A stretch of DNA of 64,000 nucleotides from Vallicoccus soli (GCF_003594885.1 NZ_QZEZ01000001.1:1-64000); one strand, 5' to 3'. Positions 23,455-32,219 are shown, counted from the first letter of the stretch. Numbers and translations are program-made. Notes: a model not told the origin generated them from the letters alone.

Positions 23455-26400
23455 ATGCCGCGACCGGTGCTCGGGATCAGGGCCACCCTCCTCGCGCTCG
23501 TCGCCGTGCCCGTCGCCCTGCTGCTCGTCGTCGCCGGGCTGCTCGTGGCCGACGGCGCGACCCGCGGCGGGGCCGCGGACCGGGTGCAGGAGCTGACCGC
23601 GGCCGCCGGGTCCGCCGGCGCGGCGGGCGACGCCGTCGTCCGCGAGCGCGGCGCGACCGTGCGGGCGCTGCACGGGGGCCCCGCCGCGCTCGGCGCCCTC
23701 GCCGACGCGCGCGGGCTCACCGACGCCGCCCTCGCCCGCGCCGCCGTCGACGCGGCCCGCCAGGACGACGGGGCCGCCGCCGAGGTCGCCCGCACCGGGC
23801 GCGACGTGGCCGCGGCGCGCGCCGCCCTCGACGCCGACCCGCTCGCCCGTCCCGCCACCGTCGACGCGCTCACCGCCGCGGGCGACGCCCTCGACGCGAC
23901 CGAGTCCTCGCTCCTCGCCGCCCTGGACGCCCAGGCCCGCGAGGACGCGGCCTCCGCGGCGGGGCAGGCCCGTACCGCGGCAGCGCTCGGCGCGCTCGGC
24001 CTGGTGGCCGGCGCCGCCCTCGTGCTCGGCGCCGCGCGCCGCCTCGCCGGCCGGCTCGTGCGGCTCGCCGCCGCCGCGGACGCGCTCGGCGCGGCCCTGC
24101 CCGCGGTCGTCGCCGGTGGGCCGGACGCCGCCCTGCCCGAGCCGCTCGTCCCCGTCGAGGGCGACGACGAGGTCGCCCGCGTCGCCGCCGCGCTCGGCGC
24201 GGTCGGCGCCACGACCGTCGAGCTCGCCCGCGAGCAGGCGGCGCTGCGCGAGGGGCTCGCCGCGACGTACGTGCACGTCGCCCGCCGCAACCAGGGCCTG
24301 CTCGGCCGCCAGCTCGCCGTCGTGGACCGGCTCGAGCGCAGCGAGGAGGACCCCGACCGGCTCGAGGAGCTCTACCGCCTCGACCACCTCGCGGCGCGCA
24401 TGCGCCGCGGCGCCGAGAGCCTGCTCGTGCTCGCCGGCGTCGACGCCAACCGCCGCCTGCGCCGTCCCATGCCGCTCGTCGACGTCGTGCGCACCGCCGC
24501 CTCCGAGATCGAGCAGTACGACCGCGTCGACGCCCCCGACGAGCACGGCGACCTGCTCGTCGACGGCCGCGCCGCGCTGCCCGCCGCGCACCTGCTCGCC
24601 GAGCTGCTGGAGAACGCCGCCCGCTCGTCCGACCCGGGCACCCGCGTCACCGTCACGGCCGAGCCCGCCGGCGACGGCGTGCGCCTCGTCGTCGCCGACC
24701 GCGGCATCGGCATGGCGGACGGGGAGTACGAGGCCGCCACCGCCCGCGTGGCCTCCCCGCCGCCCGTCGGCACCGCCGTCAGGCAGCGCCTCGGCCTGCT
24801 CGTCGTCGGCCGCCTCGCCGCGCGCCTCGGCGCCACCGTCGTGCTGCGCGCCCGGGACGGCGGCGGCACCGTCGCCGAGGTGCTCCTGCCCGCCCCCGTC
24901 CTCGCGCGGGGCCGGGCGGGGACCGCGGCGCGCGGCGCCGCGCCCGCCGCCGCTCCCGCGCCGTCCACCGCTGCGGCGACCGGGGACGCTGCGGCGGTCC
25001 CCGTCGCCGCGCCCGCCGCCGCCGCCGAGGACGAGCCGGCGCTGCTGCCCGGCCTGGACGCGGTGCGCGACGCCGCCGAGTACGTCGAGCCGCGCCGCTC
25101 CCTCCTCGGCCGGCTGCGCCGCGGCCCCGCCGCGGGTCCCGCTGCTGCCGCCGCCCCTGCCCCTGCCCCTGCCTCTGTCTCTGCCGCCGGCCCCGATGCG
25201 GCGGGCGGGGAGCCCGCGGGCGCCGCGCCGGTGGCGCCCGCCGGGCCGGCGCCGGTGTACGCCGCCGCCGTCGACGTCCTCCCCGTCCGCGGCCGCGGCC
25301 GCCGGGGCCGCGGCGCCGCGCCCGCCGTGCCCGCCGTGCCCGCCGTCCCCGCTCTGCCTGCCGTCCCCGCCGCCGGTGCGGGCGGCGCCGTCGCGCCGTC
25401 GCCCTCGGCGCCGTCGCGCCCCGCTGCCGGCCCCGCTGCCGGCCCCGCTGCCGGCCCCGCTGCCGGCCCCGCTGCCGGCACCGCCGGCGGCCCCGCTGCC
25501 GGCCCCGCCGGCGCCGGGTCGGCGGCCTCGGCCGGGGCGCCGGCCGGTCCCGGGCCGTCGTCGGTGCCCGCCCCGGCGGGCCTGCCGCCGCGGTCGTCCG
25601 CCGCCGGCCGCGCCGCTGGCGCCGCACCGGCGCCGCAGGTCGCGCCGCACGCCGCACCGCACGCCGCACCGCAGGCCGCGCCGCAGGTCGCGCCGCTCGT
25701 CCGGCGCGCGGCCCCCGCCGGCCCCCCCGCCGGTGCCCCCGCGAGCGCCCCCGTGGTCCCGGGCCTCGCGCCCGGCCTCGCCCCCGGCGTCGCGCCCGCC
25801 CCGGCACGGACCGCCGCTGCCCCCGCCCCCGCGGCCGGCGCCACCCCCGTGGCCGGCGCCGCGCCCGCTCCTGCGCGCACTCCTGCGCCCGTGCCCGTGC
25901 CCGCCCCGACGGGCGCCTCGGCCGACCCGTGGGCCGCGCCGGGCAGCGCCCCGCTGCCCCCGGGCACCGTCCCGGGTGCACCCGCCGGCGCATCGCCCGG
26001 CGCGTCCCCCGGTGCACCCGTCGGTGCACCTGCCGGTGCGCCCCCGGCCCCCGCCGCCACCGGCAGCCCCGCCGTGCGCGGGGGCGCGGGCACCCCGACC
26101 GTCCCCTTCGCCCCCGACGCCCCCGCTCCGGCGGGCACCCCGTCCGCGGCGACCGGTGCCCCCGGTGCCCCGGGTGCCCCCGGTGCTCCCGGTACCGCCC
26201 TGCCGCAGCGCGGTGCAGCGCCGCAGCGCCCCGCACCCGCTGCGCAGGCCCCCGTGGCCGGGCTCGACGGGCGCGTCGAGGACTTCGCCGCGGCGGCCCG
26301 GGCGGCCGTGGCCGCGTCCCTGCCGGACTACCGGCCGGTCGCCGAGCCGGGGCGCCCCGCGCCCGCACCGGTCGTCCCGGCCGGGGGCTGGGACGCGCCG

Positions 26401-26811
26401 GAGGCCGCGGAGACGGTCTCCGGCGGGGCGCAGCTGGCCTCGGCCGCCCTGGCCGAGCTGACCCGGCTCTCCCAGGGCTACGCGCCGGAGCAGACCCGGG
26501 TGGAGGGTCCCGCTGGGCTCGCCCGCCGCGCTCCGCGCACCGGGACCGCCGCCGGCGCGACCGCCGCCTCCGCGGGCGCGCCGGGCGGGGCCGCCGCCGC
26601 GGGCTCCCCGGCCGCATCGCCCGCACCGGCCGCACCGCCCGCGCAGCCCGCACCGCGGTCCCGCGACGCCGAGCAGGTCCGCTCGCGCCTGAGCGGCTTC
26701 CGCCAGGGCGTCGAGCGCGGCCGCTCGGCCGCCGCCCGCGGGGCCGGGGGGGAGGCGCCGGTCCGCCCCGCCGCCCCCGCCGCCACGCCCGGCAGCACCG
26801 GCACCGCCTGA
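23455..26811 (+). CDS. cvnA: conservon sensor kinase-like protein CvnA with giant low-complexity tail
   Basis: About 1118 residues. Two membrane helices (about 8-30 and 175-198) bracket an extracytoplasmic helical sensor; then a helical region with YVHVARRNQGLLGRQL and LYRLDHLAARMRRGAESLLVL, and a HATPase domain with ELLENAARSS, DRGIGM and LGLLVVGRLAARLGA, as in nitrate/sulfonate-type CvnA proteins. From about 483 the chain is almost only Ala/Pro/Gly with short repeats. The end, RDAEQVRSRLSGFRQGVERG, matches the family terminus. ATG at 23455 is preferred over 23446 because AGGAG lies 10 bases before it. It heads a cvnABCD operon and is thought to control the CvnD GTPase. Confidence 0.9.
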   Translation: MPRPVLGIRATLLALVAVPVALLLVVAGLLVADGATRGGAADRVQELTAAAGSAGAAGDAVVRERGATVRALHGGPAALGALADARGLTDAALARAAVDAARQDDGAAAEVARTGRDVAAARAALDADPLARPATVDALTAAGDALDATESSLLAALDAQAREDAASAAGQARTAAALGALGLVAGAALVLGAARRLAGRLVRLAAAADALGAALPAVVAGGPDAALPEPLVPVEGDDEVARVAAALGAVGATTVELAREQAALREGLAATYVHVARRNQGLLGRQLAVVDRLERSEEDPDRLEELYRLDHLAARMRRGAESLLVLAGVDANRRLRRPMPLVDVVRTAASEIEQYDRVDAPDEHGDLLVDGRAALPAAHLLAELLENAARSSDPGTRVTVTAEPAGDGVRLVVADRGIGMADGEYEAATARVASPPPVGTAVRQRLGLLVVGRLAARLGATVVLRARDGGGTVAEVLLPAPVLARGRAGTAARGAAPAAAPAPSTAAATGDAAAVPVAAPAAAAEDEPALLPGLDAVRDAAEYVEPRRSLLGRLRRGPAAGPAAAAAPAPAPASVSAAGPDAAGGEPAGAAPVAPAGPAPVYAAAVDVLPVRGRGRRGRGAAPAVPAVPAVPALPAVPAAGAGGAVAPSPSAPSRPAAGPAAGPAAGPAAGPAAGTAGGPAAGPAGAGSAASAGAPAGPGPSSVPAPAGLPPRSSAAGRAAGAAPAPQVAPHAAPHAAPQAAPQVAPLVRRAAPAGPPAGAPASAPVVPGLAPGLAPGVAPAPARTAAAPAPAAGATPVAGAAPAPARTPAPVPVPAPTGASADPWAAPGSAPLPPGTVPGAPAGASPGASPGAPVGAPAGAPPAPAATGSPAVRGGAGTPTVPFAPDAPAPAGTPSAATGAPGAPGAPGAPGTALPQRGAAPQRPAPAAQAPVAGLDGRVEDFAAAARAAVAASLPDYRPVAEPGRPAPAPVVPAGGWDAPEAAETVSGGAQLASAALAELTRLSQGYAPEQTRVEGPAGLARRAPRTGTAAGATAASAGAPGGAAAAGSPAASPAPAAPPAQPAPRSRDAEQVRSRLSGFRQGVERGRSAAARGAGGEAPVRPAAPAATPGSTGTA
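25419..25486. repeat. 12-bp tandem repeats in cvnA tail
   Basis: About five to six copies of CCCGCTGCCGGC encode Pro-Ala-Ala-Gly units. Other short Pro/Ala periodicities follow at about 25630-25700 (Ala-Pro-His/Gln) and 26155-26195 (Gly-Ala-Pro). All unit lengths are multiples of three. Confidence 0.8.
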
Positions 26812-26851
26812 CCCGGCCCGTCCCCCGTACCCCTCCGGAAGGACCCCTCGC

Positions 26852-27292
26852 ATGAGCACCACCGCGCCCGACGCGGCCGGGTTCACCTGGCTGCTGCGCT
26901 CCTTCGTGCAGTCCGTCCCCGACGTGCGCCACGTCCTCGTCGTGTCGGCCGACGGCCTGCTCATGGCGATGTCGGACGGCCTGGACCGCACGTCCGGCGA
27001 CCAGGTCGCCGCCATCGTGTCCGGCCTGTCGAGCCTGACCCGCGGCGCCGCGCGCCACCTCGGCGGCGGACGCGTCCTGCAGTGCGTCGTCGAGACCGAC
27101 GGGCTGTTCCTCTTCACCACGAGCGTGGGCGACGGCTCCGTCGTCGCGGTGGTGGCCGACGCGCAGTGCGACGTGGGGCTCGTCGGCTACGAGATGACGC
27201 TGCTCGTCGAGCGGGCCGAGGCCGTGCTCACCCCGCAGCTCGTCGCCGCCGCGCGGGCGCGCCTGCCCCTCGACGCGCCGGTCGGGGCGTGA
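26852..27292 (+). CDS. cvnB: roadblock/LC7 domain protein CvnB
   Basis: A 146-residue roadblock/LC7 protein: FTWLLRSFVQSVPDVRHVLVVSADGLLMAMSDGL and VETDGLFLFTTSVGDGSVVAVVADAQCDVGLVGYEM are the typical strands. In conservons CvnB works with CvnC and the GTPase CvnD at the membrane beneath CvnA; related MglB proteins are GTPase-activating proteins for MglA. GGAAGGA precedes the ATG. Second gene of the operon; its stop overlaps cvnC (GTGA). Confidence 0.93.
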   Translation: MSTTAPDAAGFTWLLRSFVQSVPDVRHVLVVSADGLLMAMSDGLDRTSGDQVAAIVSGLSSLTRGAARHLGGGRVLQCVVETDGLFLFTTSVGDGSVVAVVADAQCDVGLVGYEMTLLVERAEAVLTPQLVAAARARLPLDAPVGA

Positions 27293-27702
27293 GCGTGGCG
27301 ACCGTCCCGCCGGCCGAGGACGACGCGCCCACCGTCCGGCCGTACACCCTCACCGGGGGGCGCACCCGCACCCGCGCGGGGGAGCCGCCGCTCGCGCTCG
27401 AGGCCCTCGTCCGCGCGGTCCCGCCCGCGCCGGTCCCGCCCGCGGGTCCGGCGGCCGCGACCGGCACCACGACCCCGGAGGGCCGGGCGATCCTGCGCCG
27501 CTGCGCCGAGCGGTACCTCTCCGTCGCGGAGCTGTCCGCGCACCTCGCGCTGCCGCTCGGCGTCGTCCGGGTGCTCGTCGGCGACCTGCGCGACGCCGGC
27601 CGCGTCAGCGTGCAGGAGCCGGGTGCCGGGGCTGCCGGCGCCGGCGACCCGACCGACCCGCAGTTCCTCAGGAGCGTGCTCGATGGCCTCTCCACCCTCT
27701 GA
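27289..27702 (+). CDS. cvnC: DUF742 protein CvnC
   Basis: A 137-residue DUF742 protein: VRPYTLTGGRTR at the start, LEALVRA, then the winged-helix-like RYLSVAELSAHLALPLGVVRVLVGDLRDAGRVSVQEP and the conserved end LRSVLDGLSTL. GTG at 27289 overlaps the cvnB stop, implying coupled translation. The middle is Pro/Ala-rich. Biochemical role within the conservon is not well defined. Confidence 0.92.
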   Translation: MSVATVPPAEDDAPTVRPYTLTGGRTRTRAGEPPLALEALVRAVPPAPVPPAGPAAATGTTTPEGRAILRRCAERYLSVAELSAHLALPLGVVRVLVGDLRDAGRVSVQEPGAGAAGAGDPTDPQFLRSVLDGLSTL

Positions 27703-28261
27703 GCACCGCCCGCCGGTCACCGCCAAGATCGTCGTCGCGGGGGGCTTCGCGGTCGGCAAGACGACGTTCATCGGCTCCATCTCCGACATCGAGCCGCTGC
27801 GCACCGAGGCGGCGATGACCGAGCACTCGCTCGGCGTGGACGACGCGGGCGGCGTCACCGACCGCAAGACGAGCACCACCGTCGCGATGGACTTCGGCCG
27901 CATCGCCCTGCCCGGGCACCTCTGGCTGTACCTCTTCGGCACCCCGGGCCAGGACCGCTTCGTCTTCATGTGGGACGACCTCGTCCGCGGCGCCATCGGC
28001 GCGGTCGTCCTCGTGGACACGACCCGGCTCGAGCAGTGCTTCGCGGCGGTGGACTACTTCGAGGAGCGCGGGCTGCCGTTCGTGGTCGCCGTGAACTGCT
28101 TCGACGGGATCGCCCGGCACGCTCTCGACGACGTGCGCGCGGCGCTGGGCGTCGGGGACGGCACGCCGGTGTTCTACGTCGACGCCCGCGACCGGCAGGC
28201 GACGAAGCAGGCGCTGCTCAGCGTCGTCTCCCACGCCATGGCGCGCCTGCGCGCCGCCTGA
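27683..28261 (+). CDS. cvnD: conservon Ras-like GTPase CvnD
   Basis: A 192-residue small GTPase of the MglA/Rag-like group: P-loop GGFAVGKTTF, switch region with KTSTTVAMDFGRI, G3 FGTPGQDRF, G4 variant VNCFD instead of NKxD. Begins with ATG inside the end of cvnC (20-base overlap). It is the output switch of the conservon; in Streptomyces such operons affect aerial growth and antibiotic production. It completes cvnABCD. Confidence 0.94.
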   Translation: MASPPSEHRPPVTAKIVVAGGFAVGKTTFIGSISDIEPLRTEAAMTEHSLGVDDAGGVTDRKTSTTVAMDFGRIALPGHLWLYLFGTPGQDRFVFMWDDLVRGAIGAVVLVDTTRLEQCFAAVDYFEERGLPFVVAVNCFDGIARHALDDVRAALGVGDGTPVFYVDARDRQATKQALLSVVSHAMARLRAA

Positions 28262-28319
28262 GGCCGGTGCGGCACCACGGGGAGGAGCGCCCCGCGAGGG
28301 CCTGCGTGACGATGGCCCG

Positions 28320-28826
28320 GTGAACGCGCCGGCGCCCCTCGTCCTCACCCTCGCCCTCGACGACGAGGACCAGGAGCGCTTCGACGCGCTGCGGCGCGCC
28401 CACTTCCCGCCCGAGCGCAACCACCTCGCCGCGCACGTCACGCTCTTCCACGCCCTGCCCGGGGAGCGGCTGGAGCAGGTGCGGGAGGAGGTCGCGGAGG
28501 CGGCCCGGCGCGCGCCGTTCGCCGTGCGCGTGGTCCGGGTGCGCTCGCTCGGGCGCGGGGTCGCGTACGACCTCGACGCGCCCGAGCTCACCGCGCTGCG
28601 CCGCGGCCTCGCGGACGCGTGGGCACCGTGGCTCACCCGCCAGGACGCGTCGTGGTCGCGCGCCCACGTCACCGTGCAGAACAAGGTGGAGCCCGAGCGG
28701 GCGCGGGCGCTGCTCGAGGAGCTGTCCGCGGGGTTCGGCCCGTGGACGGTACGGGCCGCCGGGCTCGCCCTGTGGCACTACCGCGGCGGGCCGTGGGAGG
28801 CGGCGGGGCGCTACCCGTTCGGGTGA
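28320..28826 (+). CDS. 2'-5' RNA ligase-like 2H phosphoesterase
   Basis: A 168-residue protein with two H-x-T motifs, HVTLF (about 40-44) and HVTVQ (about 116-120), the catalytic signature of 2H phosphoesterases, and the end ALWHYRGGPWEAAGRYPFG. It may hydrolyse cyclic phosphates of nucleotides or RNA. GTG start stands 6 bases after GACGAT, suggesting its own leaderless transcript rather than part of the conservon. Confidence 0.85.
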   Translation: MNAPAPLVLTLALDDEDQERFDALRRAHFPPERNHLAAHVTLFHALPGERLEQVREEVAEAARRAPFAVRVVRVRSLGRGVAYDLDAPELTALRRGLADAWAPWLTRQDASWSRAHVTVQNKVEPERARALLEELSAGFGPWTVRAAGLALWHYRGGPWEAAGRYPFG

Positions 28827-28866
28827 GCCCGGCCCTGCTGCCCGGCCCTGCTGCCCCCGCCGGGCG

Positions 28867-29589
28867 TCAGCAGCCCTCGGGGCCGCAGGCCTCGCCGGCG
28901 CCCGGGGCGCCGACGGCGTCGAGCACGGTGATGCGGTGACCCTCGGCCCACGCCTGGCGCAGCGCCTGCAGGAGCAGGTCGGCCGGCTGGGCCCCGGAGA
29001 CGCCGTACCGCCGATCGACGACGAAGAAGGGCACGCCGGTGATGCCGAGCGCGGCGGCCTCGGCCTCGTCCGCCCGTACGGCCTCGGCGTGGTCCTGGCG
29101 CTCGAGCGCGCCGCGCACCTCGTCGGCGTCGAGACCGGCCTCGGCGGCGAGCCGCACCAGCACCTCGCGGTCGCCGACCGCCTCGCCCTCGGTGAAGTAC
29201 CCGCGCAGCAGCCGCTCCTTCACCGCGTCCTGCAGGCCGCGGTCCGCGGCGAGGTGCAGCACCTGGTGGGCGTCGAACGTGCCGGCGCGCACGGCGCGGT
29301 CGAAGCGCAGGTCGAGGCCCTCGGCGGCGGCCTGGTCGACCATCGTCGCGATCATCTGCCCGGCGCGCTCCCGGGTGCCGCCGTACTTGCGGGCCAGCCG
29401 GTCGGCGTAGTCGTGGGGCCCGGGCTCGTGGCCGGCCGGGTCGGACACCGCGCCGGGGTCGAGCTCGAACGAGCGCCACACGACCTCGACCTCGTCGCGG
29501 TGCTCGAAGCGCGCCAGCGCCGCCTCGAACCGGCGCTTGCCGACGTAGCACCAGGGGCAGACGACGTCGGACCAGACCTCGACCTTCAC
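28867..29589 (-). CDS. FrnE-like DsbA-family oxidoreductase
   Basis: A 240-residue thioredoxin-fold protein: VKVEVWSDVVCPWCYVGKRRFE with Cys11-Pro-Trp-Cys14, an all-helical insert, and the cis-proline loop GITGVPFFVVDRRYGVSGAQP. No signal peptide, so it is cytoplasmic, as FrnE. It ends CGPEGC, a second cysteine pair that could relay electrons. GTG at 29589 is set by the GAGGAG 8 bases upstream and the conserved beginning. Likely a thiol isomerase or reductase acting under oxidative stress. Confidence 0.9.
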   Translation of the reverse strand: MKVEVWSDVVCPWCYVGKRRFEAALARFEHRDEVEVVWRSFELDPGAVSDPAGHEPGPHDYADRLARKYGGTRERAGQMIATMVDQAAAEGLDLRFDRAVRAGTFDAHQVLHLAADRGLQDAVKERLLRGYFTEGEAVGDREVLVRLAAEAGLDADEVRGALERQDHAEAVRADEAEAAALGITGVPFFVVDRRYGVSGAQPADLLLQALRQAWAEGHRITVLDAVGAPGAGEACGPEGC

Positions 29590-29659
29590 GGCACGGCTCC
29601 TCGCTCGGGGGTACGCGCCGTGCAACGCCCCCGGCGCCCCGGATCGTCCGGGACGCCCG

Positions 29660-30211
29660 TCACAGCCGCTGGCGCACCTGCTCGACCTGGTCCCAGGTGT
29701 CGCAGTCGAGGCTCGCGCCGTTGTCGTCGGTCACCTTGACGAGGTCGAGACCGGTGACGGCCCGGCGCAGCGACGCGCTCGCCGGCAGCGGCGCCACGTT
29801 CGCGGCGAGGCGGTCGTGGTCGTACACCGCGAGGAGGAACTGCTCGTGCCGGCCGTCGCAGAGCACCGCGCCGTCGTGGCCCTCGGCGGCGGCGACGAGC
29901 CGCTCCACCGTCCCGCGGTCCACGAGCGGCACGTCCGCGGCGAGCACGACGACGCGGTCCGCGGTCGCGTACGCCAGGCCGTGGCGCAGCGCCGCGACGG
30001 GGCCGGCCCCCGGCGGGTTCTCCCGGACCCAGGTGACGCAGCGGTCCGTCGTGCGCGCGGGCCCGACGACGACGGTGTGCTCGGCCCCCTCGACCGCGTC
30101 GAGCACGCGGTCCAGCGCCGTGCGTCCGCCGAAGTCCAGGCCGGGCTTGTCCGCGCCGCCGAGGCGCTTGGCCGCGCCCCCGGCGAGGACGACGGCGTCG
30201 TACTCGACCAT
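29660..30211 (-). CDS. mobA: molybdenum cofactor guanylyltransferase-like nucleotidyltransferase
   Basis: A 183-residue nucleotidyltransferase: YDAVVLAGGAAKRLGGADKPGLDFGGRTALDRVL is the GTP-binding signature of MobA, with LAADVPLVDRGTVERLV and the C-terminal LDCDTWDQVEQV. It links GMP to molybdopterin. ATG at 30211 follows GAGGAGGAG; an upstream in-frame ATG is less well placed. It lies 6.4 kb from moeA. Relatives (MobA-like, CTP/CDP-sugar transferases) are possible. Confidence 0.85.
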   Translation of the reverse strand: MVEYDAVVLAGGAAKRLGGADKPGLDFGGRTALDRVLDAVEGAEHTVVVGPARTTDRCVTWVRENPPGAGPVAALRHGLAYATADRVVVLAADVPLVDRGTVERLVAAAEGHDGAVLCDGRHEQFLLAVYDHDRLAANVAPLPASASLRRAVTGLDLVKVTDDNGASLDCDTWDQVEQVRQRL

Positions 30212-30260
30212 CTCGAGCTCCTCCTCGTCGTGCACCATCGAGCGTAGCTCCGCGGAGGGC

Positions 30261-30629
30261 TCAGCGGACGAGCGTCGCGAGGATCCGCTGCAGCTCGGCG
30301 GCAGGGTCGTGCGTCACACCCGTGTGCACCGGCGAGGGCTGCACCACGGCGCTGCGCGGCGCGGTCAGCCAGCGGAAGCGCTCGCCCATCGGCCGCCGGC
30401 CGTTGTCGCCGGCCGCGTCCGCGCCGGCGCACAGCGCCACGGCGGCATCGAGGTGCCGCCGGGCCAGCGCCAGGTCGAGCTGTGGGCCGAGCGCCGCGGC
30501 CCGCCCCTCGTCGAGGTGGGTCGCCGCGGCGAGGTAGTCGAGCGAGCGGCAGTAGACGACGGCCCCGGCGTTGACGAACTCCCCGCGCTCCACGCGCGGG
30601 ACGAGCCGCAGCAGCGCCCACTCGTACAT
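30261..30629 (-). CDS. DUF3037 family protein paired with a HipA-like kinase
   Basis: A 122-residue protein opening MYEWALLRLVPRVERGEFVNAGAVVYCRSLDYLAA, the exact DUF3037 pattern, followed by a helical half and FRWLTAPRSAVVQPSPVHTG. ATG at 30629 follows GAGGGGAG. Function unknown. It lies 16 bp downstream of a HipA-like gene; these two families are commonly adjacent in bacteria, which suggests a joint function. Confidence 0.88.
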   Translation of the reverse strand: MYEWALLRLVPRVERGEFVNAGAVVYCRSLDYLAAATHLDEGRAAALGPQLDLALARRHLDAAVALCAGADAAGDNGRRPMGERFRWLTAPRSAVVQPSPVHTGVTHDPAAELQRILATLVR

Positions 30630-30645
30630 GTGGCGGGCGCTCCCC

Positions 30646-31419
30646 TCACCGGCGGGCGGCACGGGCGGCCTCCATCGCGGGGAGCCACGCCGCCGGCGCC
30701 GCGGCCCGGGCGCCGAGGACCTCGAGGTACGCCGCGCGCACGTCGTCCGGGCCGTCGAACCCCGGCTCGTCGGCCAGCCAGCCGTCCGGGACCTCGGAGA
30801 GCACGGCTGGCAGCACCTCGGGGACGCGCGGCGCGAGCGCGTCGTGCGCCTCCTGCAGCGGTCCGGCGCGGCCGAGGAGGACGTGCTCGGCGGCGGCGGG
30901 GTACGGGCGCCCCGCCGCCCGCTCGCGGGAGCGCCAGTCGTGGTGGAAGTAGAGGGACGCGCCGTGGTCGATGAGCCACAGGTCGCCGTGCCAGCGCAGG
31001 AGGTTGGGGTTGCGCCACGAGCGGTCGACGTTCTGCACGAGCCCGTCGAACCAGGCGACGCGGGCCGCCTCGTCGGCCGGCACCCGGTCGGCGACGGGGT
31101 CGAAGCCGAACGAGCCCGGCAGGTAGTCCATGCCGAGGTTGTGGCCGGGGCTCGCCCGCAGGAGGTCCTGCACCTCCTCGTCGGGCTCGCCGGGCGCGAA
31201 GGCCGGGTCGAGGTCGACGACGACGAGCTCGGGCACCCGCAGGCCGAGGGCGCGGGCGAGCTCGCCCGCGACGACCTCGGCCACGAGCGCCTTGCGGCCC
31301 TGCCCGGCGCCGCGGAACTTCACGACGTACGTCCCCAGGTCGTCGGCCTCGACGAGGCCGGGCAGCGAGCCGCCCTCGCGCAGCGGGGCGAGGTATCGGG
31401 TGGCGACGACGGTCCTCAC
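30646..31419 (-). CDS. HipA-like kinase family protein
   Basis: A 257-residue protein of the short HipA-like kinase family: YLAPLREGGSLPGLVEADDLGTYVVKFRGAGQGRKALVAE in the N lobe (Lys of VVKF), FDGLVQNVDRSWRNPNLL as catalytic loop (Asp, Asn) and LWLIDHGASLYF as the metal-binding segment. It lacks the long N-terminal part of true HipA toxins and no HipB antitoxin is present. GTG overlaps the enoyl-CoA hydratase stop (GTGA), so translation is coupled. Substrate unknown; function likely with the DUF3037 partner. Confidence 0.85.
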   Translation of the reverse strand: MRTVVATRYLAPLREGGSLPGLVEADDLGTYVVKFRGAGQGRKALVAEVVAGELARALGLRVPELVVVDLDPAFAPGEPDEEVQDLLRASPGHNLGMDYLPGSFGFDPVADRVPADEAARVAWFDGLVQNVDRSWRNPNLLRWHGDLWLIDHGASLYFHHDWRSRERAAGRPYPAAAEHVLLGRAGPLQEAHDALAPRVPEVLPAVLSEVPDGWLADEPGFDGPDDVRAAYLEVLGARAAAPAAWLPAMEAARAARR

Positions 31420-32219
31420 GGGCGGCCGCCGGGCCGGTCGGGCGCGGCGAGGGGCGGGAAGTCCGGCGCGCGGCGCTCGCGGAGGGCGGCGAGGCCCTCC
31501 TGCAGGTCAGGCCAGGTGAGGGAGGTGCGCATGAGGGCGGCGGCGTCGCGCTGGGCGTCCTCGCGGCTGCGGGCGAGGTCGCCCCACACCTGGCGCTTCA
31601 CGGCCTCCATGGAGCGCGGGGAGCTGCTGCGGGCGAGCCCCTGCGCGTACCCGACCGCCGTCGCGCGCGCGTCGTCGGCGAGCCGCTCGACGAGGCCGAT
31701 GCGCTCGGCCTCCTCCGCGCCGACGGTGCGGGCGGACAGCAGCAGGTCGAGCGCCCGGGACGGGCCGACGAGGCGCGGCAGGAGCCAGCTCGTGCCGTAC
31801 TCGGCGACGAGGCCCAGCCGGGCGAACGAGCTGGTGAAGGTCGCCGCCGGGCCGGCCACGCGCACGTCCGCGCCGAGGGCGATGACGAGGCCGAGGCCCG
31901 CGCAGGGGCCGTTCACCGCGGCGACGACGGGCTTGCGCAGCCGCGGCGGGAACACCGCGCCGTCCGGCGGGAAGTCGGCGTCGGACGTGCCGTCGGCGAT
32001 GGCGGCGAGCAGCTGCAGGTCCGCACCGGCGCAGAACCCGCGGCCCGCTCCGGTGACCACGACGGCGCGGACCGCGGGGTCGGCGTCCGCGTCGCGCATG
32101 ACCGCGAGGTAGGCCTCGCCCATCTCCTGCGTGACCGCGTTGAGCCGGTCCGGCCGGTTCAGCGTCACGACGGCGACGCCGGCGTCGACCTCGCTGAGGA
32201 CCTGCGCGGTGCCGGGCAC
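31416..32219 (-). CDS. enoyl-CoA hydratase/isomerase
   Basis: A 267-residue crotonase-fold enzyme: VVTLNRPDRLNAVT, GAGRGFCAGADLQLL (first oxyanion-hole loop), AAVNGPCAGLGLVIALGADVRVAG (second), and FARLGLVAEYGTSWLLPRLVG carrying a Glu at a catalytic position. Cytoplasmic beta-oxidation-type hydration or isomerisation of acyl-CoA esters; the specific acyl-CoA is unknown. GTG stands 7 bases after TAGCCT (leaderless). First gene of a three-gene run with HipA-like and DUF3037 genes. Confidence 0.9.
   Translation of the reverse strand: MPGTAQVLSEVDAGVAVVTLNRPDRLNAVTQEMGEAYLAVMRDADADPAVRAVVVTGAGRGFCAGADLQLLAAIADGTSDADFPPDGAVFPPRLRKPVVAAVNGPCAGLGLVIALGADVRVAGPAATFTSSFARLGLVAEYGTSWLLPRLVGPSRALDLLLSARTVGAEEAERIGLVERLADDARATAVGYAQGLARSSSPRSMEAVKRQVWGDLARSREDAQRDAAALMRTSLTWPDLQEGLAALRERRAPDFPPLAAPDRPGGRP

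Noticed and set aside
24372-26138. Minus-strand Gly/Ala/Pro-rich frame opposite the cvnA tail
   Set aside because: Complement of a Pro/Ala repeat; no domain, no start signal.
21991-27120. A 1709-codon open frame on the minus strand across moeA and cvnA
   Set aside because: It is the antisense of real genes; high GC removes stop codons, its product is Arg/Gly noise, and the plus-strand genes have clear family motifs.
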